From Symbiodinium natans (Eukaryota > Sar > Dinophyceae > Suessiales > Symbiodiniaceae), in contig CAJNDS010002305.1 of assembly GCA_905221605.1 (NCBI GenBank), positions 250,001-314,000 on the forward strand: 64,000 bases of DNA, given 5' to 3'. The notes under the pieces are model-generated. The model was not told where the DNA came from. It did no database searches and saw only the letters and a list, made by a program, of their open reading frames with translations. Both the position numbers and the translations under genes were made by a program. Below are positions 1 to 9,900 of this stretch, in pieces; the stretch's first letter is position 1, and each line of letters opens with the position of its first letter.

Positions 1-60
1 CCCTAAACCCTAAACCCTAAACCCTAAACCCTAAACCCTAAACCCTAAACCCTAAACCAG
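1..60. repeat. Telomere-type CCCTAAA tract forming an intron 3' end
   Basis: Eight CCCTAAA units run directly into CAG and then the first exon at 61, so this tract supplies the pyrimidine-rich end of an intron. Because it lies inside the PRPF6 gene, with the Prp6 N-terminus still missing upstream, it is an interstitial telomeric sequence and not a chromosome end. Confidence 0.85.
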
Positions 61-128
61 GTGGACCGAGACGACGACAAGGCAGACCTCGGAGACTCCA
101 ACTACGATGAGTTCAGCGGCTACTCCGG
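61..128 (+). CDS. PRPF6: PRPF6 (Prp6) exon a: NYDEF box
   Basis: First visible exon of a Prp6 homologue, the TPR/HAT-repeat protein that bridges U5 and U4/U6 snRNPs in the spliceosomal tri-snRNP. The reading is an acidic stretch followed by DSNYDEFSGYSG, the hallmark box of the PRP1 N-terminal domain (human NYDEFNGYAG). The acceptor is CCCTAAACCAG|G. The donor is GC at 129-130, which leaves phase 2 (GG); with the next exon's leading G this gives Gly followed by SLFS, as in human Prp6. A GT at 152 would also be a donor but breaks the phase. 68 nt. The start codon and earlier exons lie outside the window. Confidence 0.9.
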
Positions 129-150
129 GCCCATGGCCCAGCCTCGAAAA

Positions 151-238
151 GGTTTAGGGTTTAGGGTTTAGGGTTTAGGGTTTAGGGTTTAGGGTTCAGG
201 GTTCAGGGTTTAGGGTTTAGGGTTTAGGGTTTAGGGTT
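151..238. repeat. Interstitial telomeric tract (TTTAGGG)
   Basis: About twelve TTTAGGG units with two TTCAGGG variants. It begins 22 nt inside the intron that follows exon a, so exon a has telomeric repeats close on both sides. Confidence 0.95.
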
Positions 239-1702
239 GGATCTGAATGCCCTCGACCCGCCCCAAAATCAGAGTCGCTTTCGCCGAACTTGAGCCCTGC
301 TGGCCTTGGTGATGCGGTTATGGCATGAACCTTAGCCTGCCCGTCTTGTTCTGCCCAATCAGCATACAAGAGTATCCCGTTCTGCCTAAGTCCTAACCCT
401 AAACCCTAAACCCTAAACCCCAAACCTTAAACCCTAAACCCTAAACCCCTAAGCCCCTAATAGGCTTTCTCGAAGGCTCATGGCGTGGCAGGGGTCGCCT
501 AAAGGATGCCTTGGCCCCCTCGACAACTCGGGGCTGCGATTCGGTTTAGTCCTCCAGTCTACTGAAGCAGGGTTTATACTTCTGTTTTTGGTGAGTGTAT
601 ACCTTGGGTGTCCTTTTGGGGGTACAAGAAATATAAACCCTACTCCACATGGCTCCTGCCATAGACACTCCGAATGCAAATGCTGTCCCAACACTGTCCG
701 CACAGTAGCTAAGATTCTTTCTGTACTTTGTGAACTCGACTCCAGTAGAGTCAGAAGCCTTCCCAACCCCCCCCCCCCCCCCAAGCCCCACTTCAATTCC
801 TAGACTTCTCCTCAACTCCTAGCACTTCGTTGAACAGCTCATTACGACCGAGGCTCAAAGTTGGAGTGTCATCTTCAGTTCGCAGTCAACGACAAGAAGT
901 CCCAACCGAAAGCCACAGGATTGCAGTGAGCCGCGCTCGATAAGCACCCGTTGAAGCCGGCTTCCATCCCATCCGCCCTTTTTCTATGTGCTCAAGACAC
1001 GCTCACATGATGCGGATAATACGAAAAAAGATAATGATAATAATAAGAACAACAACAATGGCAGCCTTGGCCTACACTCATATCTTGACCAAGATTTATG
1101 CCTGAAGCATCCTCGACCACCAGAACTGGTAGGCCCCACGATTTGAGCCCTACGAACCCCCCCCCCCCCCCCCGCCCCCAAGGCATTCCTCAAAAACGAG
1201 ATTCACCAACAAGGACACGGTCATCGGACAGTCGTCCTTAATAGCAACATCCAAAAGTTTAGCCCAACCTTAGCAGCCTCTTCCGTCCTCAAGGCAAGAC
1301 GTCCCGATTCCTGCCATGGCTCGGTAGCGCCGCATGGGCGGCGCTCATGGCACTGCCCAGAAGGTTCTACCTCCCGGGACGGGGATTGCCTTCGAAGCCT
1401 CCGGGAGACTTTGGCAAGTCTTAGTAGTAGAGTAGGTAACCTTTAACCTTTTTGGGTTAATATATTCCCCTTATATTCCCAAAGGTTAACCTTTTAAAAA
1501 CCCCTAGGTACTGGACAACTGAGAAGTTTCAGGAAGGTTGTGGTGCTGCGATCTCTTGCGTAGCGGGGGTTGAAAGGTAAGTAGTGTAAGGGTCCCCGAA
1601 ATTTTGGGGTACCTTTTTGGGGTTATAGGGGAATCCTACTATTTGGGGTCGTTTTTAGGGGTCCTTTATTTTCGTAAACCCCCCATGTAGGCTGCATAGA
1701 AA
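239..1702. other. Intron filler before element 1
   Basis: No gene seen. It holds a short CCCTAAA tract at about 394-450, C homopolymers at about 768-782 and 1,158-1,173, and a G-run-rich segment at about 1,592-1,683 that resembles the MITE-like element at 45,093. Short ORFs across the C-runs are homopolymer artefacts. Confidence 0.6.
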
Positions 1703-1707
1703 CCCTA
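1703..1707. repeat. Target-site duplication, left copy (CCCTA)
   Basis: Matches 11,588-11,592 directly outside the other LTR. Five base pairs is the usual length for copia integration. Confidence 0.85.
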
Positions 1708-1936
1708 TGCGGAGCTGCAATTGGTATTGTAGAAAGGAGTTGGTATTGGAAGTTAAAGGGTCAATGAACCCGATAATCGTTGGCTCAAGCCATGACCAAA
1801 GCGGTCGAAGGTTTCGTAAAAAGTGTGCCCTTGGTTTGGGGTCTTGCTGTTCGGTTGTTGGTTGTTCCAGGGGTATTAAGGGCTTCTGTTGGGGTTGACT
1901 GTTTTGTTCCCTGTCCTCCTTCGGTTGCCCCCCGTA
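1708..1936 (+). repeat. 5' LTR of element 1
   Basis: 229 bp, starts TGCGGAGC and ends CCCCGTA, so the terminus is TG...TA rather than the common TG...CA. Same sequence as 11,359-11,587. It contains TTGGCTCAAG at 1,780-1,789, which equals the last ten bases of the dinoflagellate spliced leader; this may be chance. Confidence 0.95.
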
Positions 1937-1951
1937 GGTTATGAGCCCAAG
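1937..1951 (+). promoter_or_regulatory. Primer binding site, initiator tRNA-Met anticodon-arm type
   Basis: GGTTATGAGCCCAAG starts at the first base after the LTR. It is complementary to the anticodon stem-loop of eukaryotic initiator tRNA-Met (GGGCTCATAACC). Drosophila copia is known to prime from a 5' half of this tRNA with a very similar site. A 62-nt leader separates the LTR from the Gag ATG. Confidence 0.85.
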
Positions 1952-1998
1952 TTAGGCTTCCTGCGGAATTGGTAAAGATTTTTCGTTTGTTTAACGCC

Positions 1999-4900
1999 AT
2001 GGACATGATGCGGCGTCGCTCTGAGCCTGGACTGTCGCCAACGGCCAATGAAGCCGAAGGAAATCGTGGTGATGGGGGTGAAGATCGACAACAAATGGTA
2101 CAAGCACTGACAGATGGTAGGGAGGTTGCAATGATACAACCAACGCCTCAGGTGGAAAACGAAGTGGTTCCGGTTCAAGCAGCAAATCCTTTCTGGAGCG
2201 AGCGGGCTCAAGAAGAAATGAGACTTAGGCAGTCAAGGCCGGCAAGTCTTCCCGCGAGCGGAGGGGACAGGAGTGGTGAAGGTACGAGAAGACCGCCTTC
2301 GCTGCAAGATCTTTTGGGTCAGGAACCTGCACCTGTTGAGAGACCATCGTCAGGCTTAATGGGACAAATGGAACGAGGTACTATTGGTGGAGTGCAAGCC
2401 GACGAAGAACTCATTCCTGATGTTAGTGGTGAAGAGCAATCTGAAGATATGGCGGTGGTGAAGCGTGCGCTGAAAGAGTTGCTTGTGCAGACAAAGGAGC
2501 TGGGGAACAGGTTGCATCGGGTGGAGGAAAAAAGCTATACCTCTGCTGCATCTGGGTCAGCTTCAAGGGCACGGAGCTCTGGAGTGGTGGACGCAAACAC
2601 GGCATATCCTCTAGGAATGACTCCAGAGAAGCAGTACCTGCCAGGACAAGTTTTCTACACGGATGGTATGGGTGGTTTTTGGACTGTGTTGCCTGATGGG
2701 ACATGGCTGCCTATTGAGGGCTACGACCTGCCAAAGGGTTGTGATCTTCAATCCTTGCCTGGGTCCAGGAAGGGGGATGTTCAAGTGGAGGATGAAAAAG
2801 AAGTGCCAATGATGCATGTAGCTGAAGGGAAGAAACCCTCCAGATTGCCTCCATTGAATTACCCCACGGGAGGTCCTGCAAGTGGTGGATATGCAAGTGG
2901 ACCACCTGGTTTAACACATGTTCCGATTATTTCCGTGCCATCAGGTGTTGATGGTTCTGTCGCACCTGCGGGGAACCAGCCCGGTTTTGTTTCAGCTCGG
3001 GAAACTGCGACGCAAGAGAACTCAGCAGGATCGGGTGGATATACAATGGTGGATGATGTTCCGTATCGGTGGAAAATGGTCGCTGGGAAGTTGGAATTAG
3101 AAAAGGTTCCGCTCACAGCTGTTACGCCCGGTATAGGACATGGACTACCTCAAGGGCCTGGTGGAAGGGTCAGTTTACCTCCTGGAGCAGTGGTGCCACG
3201 CGGTATGCCAATCACTGGTGATAGTTCTGGAACCGAACGTCCGGAGGCTCTCGGGAAGCATGTGATGAGCCTTCCAACTTTGGCAGACTACACACCAAGC
3301 AATCCGACGGCACTGGGTGATTGGATCGCAATGATCGAACCAATGTTGTCTTCGCTGACAGATACAGGAAGAGTGTGGTGGCAATGCGTCTACTCAAAGG
3401 CATATCAAGCGTATGCCAAATGGTTGAGTGTTTCTCCACTGGAAAGGTTGGGCATCAAGGCTGAGCTGGAAGGGCTCAAAGTGGTTCAAACTGTGCATGT
3501 TTTGTTGGAGCAGAGAGCGGTGTCTTTGCTGCTACAGGCGATTCCGGAGAGATTGAAGACCGAGATCGTTTCCACTCGAATGTTGGGGTCAGTGATGATA
3601 TTTTACAAATTGCTGACGGTTTACCAACCAGGTGGAGCAAATGAGCGCAGCACAATGTTGAACTTCTTGGTGCAACCATCTTCAGCAACCTCGATCTCAG
3701 AGGCTATTAAGGGAGTGCGACAATGGGCGCAATGGCGTTCCCGATTAAGGGAGCTGCGAGCATCCGAGCCGGACGCTACCTTGCTTATCAAGGGATTGGA
3801 TGCTTTATCATCCGCGTTGCTGGCAAAACACCCTACGGTGCATTTCAGAGTGGCATCCTTTCGGGAGAAATTGGGGGTGGACTACTCGCCGACCTCTGAA
3901 ACTGCGACACAACTAGCTGAAATGTTACAGGCAGAGTTTGAACTGCTATTGCATAGTGCTGGTGAACAGGAGGTGAAGCAGGACTCGGACGCCAAGAAAA
4001 GGGCCAGGTTAAACAAGGCCCAAAAGGGAACTGGTGACGAGACAGAGGAGGGTGACAAAGGCAAAGGGAAAGGAAAAAGGTACAGCGGAGATGGTGAACG
4101 TCCTTTCTGTTGGATATATGGGAAGACCGATGCAGGTTGCAAGTTCGGAGCCCGCTGTAAATTCCGCCATGACAAAGACTCCCTTGAGCGAGGAAGATGT
4201 TTTGAGTGTGGGGCCGTTGGCCATCTGCAGCCGCAATGTCCATATAAGGATGGTGCAAGTTCCAATGTGGACTCAAACCCTGAGAGGAGTAGATCTAAAG
4301 GGAATTCTCCCAAAGGGGGAAAGGGCGGCAAAGGTGCGAAATGGGGAAATGCCAAAAAGGCAGAGGTAGCTGAAGGGGGAGATGAGACGGCTAATGCGGG
4401 ATTGGATAAAGGTTCTGCAAGTCCCTCATCACCATCAACACCCAATCAAGTCCTTGCTGAAGCGTTGGAAGTGCTGAAATCTATGAAGCTGTCATCAGCG
4501 CAGTCAGCATCAAGCGGGGATCCCAGTGTTCGAATGTTATGTGGATCTGGATTGTTTCAGCAGGAAAGGAGAGTGGCGTTGGTGGATACGGCTGCTACGC
4601 ATCTTGTGCGGACGCGTTTTCCATGGGAATGTTTACCCGACACTACTGTTATGGTGCAAAGCGCGCTTGGTGGTGTGGCAATGAGGATTACAGAGAAAGG
4701 GACGTTGATTAGGGAAGACAATGGGCCCCTGATTATCCCTCTCTGGTTGATTTTGGAGTTTGGGGCGAACCTCACGGTGATCAATGGGATGTGTCACGTG
4801 GGTGCAAAATCTTCGCTGGACCAGCTCTTGTGGTTTGAACATGGCTGTTTGGTTATGGATTACAAAACAGCTGAAAAAATGGTGCTGCATGCTGAAAGGC

Positions 4901-6921
4901 AGCGTGTATCTTGGTCCCATTCTCAATGGAGGAATGGAAGGGCGGACTGTGGAGTCGGTTCGTCGGATGCCACGTTGTTGCCGAAGCAGGGAGAAGGCCG
5001 AGGAGTATGCGTTCTACATGTGGCCAGGGTTTCTGACACCAATGAGTGTTCGGGAATGGGCATGTTGGACTCGGGAGCATCACATCCTCTCAGATCACTT
5101 CGTCCTGGAGAACAGCTTCCGCAGCAAAAGGTGTTGGTGTCTTTAGCTGTTGGATCTCGGGAGATGTGTATTACCCCAGGTGGGACCCTGGTAACTCCTG
5201 AAATGGTAGATCCACTAGTGCCAATCGGCAAGGCGAGCGCCTTGGTTGGTCTCAGAGTTCAGTGGCGTGGTGGCAAGTGCACAGCCTCACATCCTGTTCT
5301 GGGGGAACTTCGCGTTCGTGATCTGAATGGGTGCCCTTGTTTGGAAAAGGAGGTGGCGCTTCAGATCATTGATGAAATGGATTGGTGCTCACCAAAGCAA
5401 GCTTTGAAGGTGGCACGTATGGTTCAAGGGTGTCCGAATACGGACAACGAGGTGGCTGTAAAAACGTCGTTGCAAAGCGCAGCGCGGACAGCGTCAGCGA
5501 ATGAGGAGGAGTTCGTCCAGGCATGCTGGAGATTTCTTCGGTGGTATTATGGGGATATACCAGAAAATATGCTGATGGAGCTGTTGCCACGTGGAGATAT
5601 TGCAGCGTTGCCTTTCAACCGTCATAAAAGGAGACGGCTGGCACGAGCAAAAAGGGTGGTGGTACACCTATTTTCGGGAAAACAAAAATGGCATTTTCCC
5701 AGTCGGGATGTGGAGGTACTGGAGCTGGATTTGACAAAAGGTGGTGACCTACATAATTCGAGCGTCTGGAAGTATCTTCTGCATCTGGCGGCTGAAGGAA
5801 AGGTGGTTGCTGTGGTGGGAGGACCTCCATGCAGGACAGTGTCAAGGTTGAGAGGTGAAGACGGTGGTCCACCTGTATTACGCCGACGCTGTGGGCCTGA
5901 ACGGTTGGGGTTAAAAAGTCTTCCTTGGCCACATCAAGAATTAGCTCAAAAGGATGGTGTTTTACTTCTGAAGATGCTTTTCCTATATGACGTGGCGGTG
6001 CATTCAAGGTGTGGAACTGCTGAAGTCATCAATGGAAGTTCTGTCTTCTTTGGCATGGAAAGCCCTGGGGACCCTGAACTCATAGGGAAAGATTTCTCTC
6101 AGAACGGCAAAACGGTCTTGAGTGCTGAGGATCTGGTGGATGGTTCTCAGGAAGGGCTCTCAAGTCCTACCTTCTGGAGTTGGCCAGAGGTGAAAAGCTT
6201 TTGTGAGCGTTATGGAATGTACGCTGCACACTTTGATCAAGGAGCGTTGGGACATGCTCTGGTGAAACCTACGACTTTCCTGGTGTCTGATATGGAACTA
6301 TGGGAATCGTTAGAACAAGTTCGCGTGGTTGTTCCGTGGTCAGCAACATTCGCTTCTACCCTGGAAGAGCGTATGGGACAATCCTCTATATGGGCGCGAT
6401 GGGCGTTTGGATTGGTTAAAAGAATACGTCACAGGTTGGCACAATGGTTGCATGAGAGCGATGCTGAACGGGAAGCTGCGGTGTTACAAAAAGAAGAACG
6501 AGAAGGGACGTTACGGAGGTTGACGACTGAGGAGCGAGCTTTCCGTGACCATTGCCTAAGGGGGCATATTCCCTTCAGACGTGATTGTCAAATCTGTGTG
6601 TCTGCTGCTGGAAAAGAGCGTCGCCATTTGAGGCGAAAGCATGGGGATGCTTACACTTTATCATTGGACTTAGCGGGTCCATACAAGTTTTCAAAGGATG
6701 CTCACCAGCAGAAGCCACGACACGCTGTTATTGGTGTGTATCAATTTCCAATGTTGGATCCCAATGTGGGTCGCCCTCCAGAAAAGGAGGAAGATGCGGA
6801 TGAGGTGGAAGATCAGGTGGTAGATGATGGTGCTGGTGTTGGAGAATGGTTAGGCGATGCAGTCGCTAACTTCGAGGAGGAAGACTCTGCACCGGTGGAA
6901 CCTGCGCCAGTTCCAAGTTGA
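1999..6921 (+). CDS. Element 1 Gag-protease-methyltransferase-like-integrase(N) polyprotein
   Basis: 1,640 aa from the first ATG (MDMMRRRSEPGL); the open frame extends slightly upstream without an ATG. Residues 1-430 are low-complexity, followed by a Gag-like helical region (about 430-660). A CCCH finger (C-x9-C-x5-C-x3-H, about 703-725) and a CCHC knuckle (CFECGAVGHLQPQC, from about 734) follow. Two aspartic-protease-like motifs occur, VDTAATH (D863) and LDSGASH (D1024), each with similar following sequence. About 1221-1430 is a Rossmann-like C5-methyltransferase-like domain: VHLFSG, GGPPCRT, MESPGDPE, FDQGALGH and KPTT. The integrase begins with an HHCC-like zinc segment (about 1518-1533) and the first catalytic Asp (SLDLAG, D1557). 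An acidic tail then hits TGA at 6,919. The remaining integrase residues are in the same frame downstream. Confidence 0.9.
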   Translation: MDMMRRRSEPGLSPTANEAEGNRGDGGEDRQQMVQALTDGREVAMIQPTPQVENEVVPVQAANPFWSERAQEEMRLRQSRPASLPASGGDRSGEGTRRPPSLQDLLGQEPAPVERPSSGLMGQMERGTIGGVQADEELIPDVSGEEQSEDMAVVKRALKELLVQTKELGNRLHRVEEKSYTSAASGSASRARSSGVVDANTAYPLGMTPEKQYLPGQVFYTDGMGGFWTVLPDGTWLPIEGYDLPKGCDLQSLPGSRKGDVQVEDEKEVPMMHVAEGKKPSRLPPLNYPTGGPASGGYASGPPGLTHVPIISVPSGVDGSVAPAGNQPGFVSARETATQENSAGSGGYTMVDDVPYRWKMVAGKLELEKVPLTAVTPGIGHGLPQGPGGRVSLPPGAVVPRGMPITGDSSGTERPEALGKHVMSLPTLADYTPSNPTALGDWIAMIEPMLSSLTDTGRVWWQCVYSKAYQAYAKWLSVSPLERLGIKAELEGLKVVQTVHVLLEQRAVSLLLQAIPERLKTEIVSTRMLGSVMIFYKLLTVYQPGGANERSTMLNFLVQPSSATSISEAIKGVRQWAQWRSRLRELRASEPDATLLIKGLDALSSALLAKHPTVHFRVASFREKLGVDYSPTSETATQLAEMLQAEFELLLHSAGEQEVKQDSDAKKRARLNKAQKGTGDETEEGDKGKGKGKRYSGDGERPFCWIYGKTDAGCKFGARCKFRHDKDSLERGRCFECGAVGHLQPQCPYKDGASSNVDSNPERSRSKGNSPKGGKGGKGAKWGNAKKAEVAEGGDETANAGLDKGSASPSSPSTPNQVLAEALEVLKSMKLSSAQSASSGDPSVRMLCGSGLFQQERRVALVDTAATHLVRTRFPWECLPDTTVMVQSALGGVAMRITEKGTLIREDNGPLIIPLWLILEFGANLTVINGMCHVGAKSSLDQLLWFEHGCLVMDYKTAEKMVLHAERQRVSWSHSQWRNGRADCGVGSSDATLLPKQGEGRGVCVLHVARVSDTNECSGMGMLDSGASHPLRSLRPGEQLPQQKVLVSLAVGSREMCITPGGTLVTPEMVDPLVPIGKASALVGLRVQWRGGKCTASHPVLGELRVRDLNGCPCLEKEVALQIIDEMDWCSPKQALKVARMVQGCPNTDNEVAVKTSLQSAARTASANEEEFVQACWRFLRWYYGDIPENMLMELLPRGDIAALPFNRHKRRRLARAKRVVVHLFSGKQKWHFPSRDVEVLELDLTKGGDLHNSSVWKYLLHLAAEGKVVAVVGGPPCRTVSRLRGEDGGPPVLRRRCGPERLGLKSLPWPHQELAQKDGVLLLKMLFLYDVAVHSRCGTAEVINGSSVFFGMESPGDPELIGKDFSQNGKTVLSAEDLVDGSQEGLSSPTFWSWPEVKSFCERYGMYAAHFDQGALGHALVKPTTFLVSDMELWESLEQVRVVVPWSATFASTLEERMGQSSIWARWAFGLVKRIRHRLAQWLHESDAEREAAVLQKEEREGTLRRLTTEERAFRDHCLRGHIPFRRDCQICVSAAGKERRHLRRKHGDAYTLSLDLAGPYKFSKDAHQQKPRHAVIGVYQFPMLDPNVGRPPEKEEDADEVEDQVVDDGAGVGEWLGDAVANFEEEDSAPVEPAPVPS

Positions 6922-6942
6922 AAATTGAACTGAAACCACTGA
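6919..6942 (+). other. Cluster of three in-frame TGA codons inside the integrase
   Basis: TGA at 6,919, 6,931 and 6,940, all in the frame shared by the upstream and downstream ORFs. No TAA or TAG occurs here. The frame is open again from 6,943. The cluster separates integrase Asp1 from Asp2 and Glu. Frame 3 is also open across this stretch, so a pair of small indels is an alternative to point nonsense changes or recoding. Confidence 0.8.
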
Positions 6943-6954
6943 CCACTTGTCCGT

Positions 6955-9900
6955 ATGATCAACTTCGTTATGGTGGAGCCGATTGTGGACAAACAGCAAA
7001 CAACTGTTTTATCGGCAGTTCAAAGAATGATGGTGCGCTTGCAGAGACATGGGTATCCGGTGTTGAGAATCCACTCAGATCGAGCGGGGGAGTTTGTCAA
7101 TGCACGCTTCCGGTCCTTTTGCGAAACTCGTCTGATATATAGGACCACTGGTGATCCTGGAGTCCCGCAAACAAATGGGCGCGCTGAAGCATGTGTGGGT
7201 TTATTCAAACGTGGTGTCAGGTCGCTCTTAAAGGAGGCGCGACTCGGACCGGCGTACTGGGCACTGGCTGCTCGCCATTGGTCAATGTTACGGTGGCAGA
7301 AAGCTGAAAGGGAGTTGGGGTTAAATCCTAAGGCATTGCTTCCCTTTGGTGCTCAGATTCAAGTTAAACGTCGTCCGTGGGAGTTGCTGGGTCCGGATGG
7401 AACAAAGAAAGGTCGGCAATGGGTCGATCGTACGCAGCCTGCACTTCTTTTGGGTCCATGCGATGACCTACCTGGTGGTTATTGGGTGGAAGCTCAAGGG
7501 ACTGCAAAAGATCCGGATGAACTGGTGTTATTTCCCTGCACTACGATTTTTTCCAATATAAAGGAACCGCCTGAATTGGAGCTGGAAGGGGTGGTAGAAG
7601 AACAGGAGCCTTCTCCTCCAGAGCATCGTCTCAAGGGGAAAAAACCGGCGCTTCGGTTCGCTGATGAGGAAGGTCCTCCTTTACCTCCGCCTCGCGATCC
7701 TCCAGTTCGTCATCGGTTAAATGAAAAAAGCCCGGCCTCTTCACTGCGTGGTCATGTGGGCTCCTTGCGCTTGCTTCGCAAGCGGGGGGAGAGTCCGCCT
7801 TTAGAAATTTTCGAGGATGACATGCAGGGTCTGGGGGAGCTGGAAGAAAATGCAGATGTCGAGGACAATGTTCCTGGTGATGAGTATTGGCCGACTTGCT
7901 GTTCTCCTCATGAAAATGCTTATTTGGTCTGCAAAAGTGAGACTGCTGAGGATGGAACACAGTTGGAAAAGGAAGAGCAAAAAGCCAAGTCAATGTATGA
8001 AAGGTCTATGTATGATTACGTGGACTGTGAGGAGCTTTTGGAAGGGATTGTATACCCAAAGAGGGTGAATCGAAGAGGTGGTATCAACAATTGGTGTACA
8101 AGTACGCGAGCTCTGGTGTTGGGCCACTATACTCATGGCGGAGTGTGTGGTATCACAAAAGAGACTCATCGAAGACCATGGCTATGTCGTTATTTGGCAT
8201 CATTCGTGAGGCACCACAATCCTGAAGCCAAATTTTCTGCTCTTCAGATCTCGTGCAATGCTCCGGTGTCATTGCATAGGGATAGTCACAATGAAAAACA
8301 TTGCTGCAATTATGTGTGTGGCTTTGGTGACTATAAAGATGGTCAGCTGTGGGTTGAGGACGAAAAGGTTTTAGAGGAAGGAGCTGAAGTGGTGGAGCAA
8401 TCTTATGGGAAGAAAGTCCTACCTGGAAAATTGGTCGATATCCACTGGAACTTCATGTCGTTCTTTCCGAGAAAACTGCATGGTCCTATGCCTTGGAAAG
8501 GGAACAGGGTATCCTTGACAGGGTACACACCTGTTTTTATGGAGCGTTTGAGCTACAAGGATAGGTGCTATCTTCTCCAATGCAAGTTTCCTCTTCCGGA
8601 ACCACAAGCTGAAGAAGGTGAAAAAAGGAAATGGTTAAAAATGACGTTGAAAGAGACCTCGCTGGACGACCTTGCAGAGGAAGTCGACTACGCTGTGTTC
8701 GAAGCGCATCAATGGGCTCTAGAGGAGCATTTGAGTATTCGACGCCTAATTGCTGAACAGGAATGTTGCGTTTTGGACGAGTTCCATGGATCGGCCAATG
8801 AGTCGAATGGAGAAAAAGGATCAGAGACTAGAGAATGGCTGGTTAAAGCAAAAAGGGCTGAGGAACAGCTCTCGAAGTTTTTGGTCAAAGCAGCTCAAGT
8901 TCAGCAAATGGTACAAGAAAATACCGCGCTTGAGGCAGCAGAGGAGGTTGAGTTTCTGCAGACAAAAACAATCCCTACACAAGAAGCCATGCAAGAGCTG
9001 GAAAAGTGGAGGGAATCATTGTCGGACGAGGTGACGTCTTTGGTGGAAGAGTTGGAGGTGGTGGAACCAACAACTCAAGAAAAGCTGGACAAATTGGCGG
9101 AAGAGCCTAATGCACCGGTGATTGAGTACGTTCCCAGTCTGGTGGTGTTTACCCGGAAGCAAGGGACAGGGAGGCGACGTGCCCGTATCTGTGCATGTGG
9201 AAACTTCATTTCGTCAACGGCAGCTACAGAATATGAAGGGCCGAGGTCACTCAGTCGTCACTCGCTGTACGCTCCAGGTTTAGATTCAACTACATTCAGG
9301 TGTCAAGTGAGGCACGCAGCATATATGGTGTGGATCATCGCTGGCTTAGACATTTCCAAAGCTTTTCTGACGGCGCCGATGAATAGGGCGCAAAGAGAAG
9401 GGCGTTTGGTGGTGGTGCAGCCCCCAAGGGCGGCGGTGAAATTGGGTCTTTGCACAAAAGAGGAGCGGTGGATTGTGAGGAAGGCCTTGTACGGTTTGGC
9501 CGAAAGTCCTGCAGCATGGGTGGAGTGGCGAGACCAACGTCTTCAAGGGATGTCTTGGGTGTCAAAGGATGGACAAGCAATGAGCTTTCAGAGGTCCAAT
9601 GCAGACCCAAGTCTGTTCCTTATTATGGCGCAAGAGAAGCTGGAAGGTACAAGCAAGTTGGTAGGGACAATGGGTCTTTACGTGGATGATTTTTTGATGG
9701 CTGGGACTATGACAGTGCTCCGGGAGGCCTTGGAACAGATTAGGAAGGAGTGGAAAACTTCTGAACCCGAGTTCTGTGGTCCAGGCTGCGGTGATGGATT
9801 CCTGAAGTTTTTAGGTGTCCAAATCTGGTATCGAAATGGCAGCTTCTTTCTCAACCAGGAGGACTTTGTGAGAGATTTGCTGAACCGACGAGGGTATCAG

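Noticed and set aside
1-60. Chromosome-end telomere at the window start
   Set aside because: The tract runs straight into a Prp6 exon whose N-terminal partner exons must lie upstream, and dozens of similar tracts are internal.
151-153. GT donor for exon a formed by the telomeric repeat (GAAAAG|GTTTAG)
   Set aside because: Attractive, but it leaves phase 1 and extra residues; the GC donor at 129 gives the phase and the Gly-Ser-Leu-Phe-Ser junction seen in Prp6.
1707-1898. 63-aa ORF in the 5' LTR (repeated in the 3' LTR)
   Set aside because: Lies wholly within the LTR, preserved only because the LTRs are identical; no protein features.
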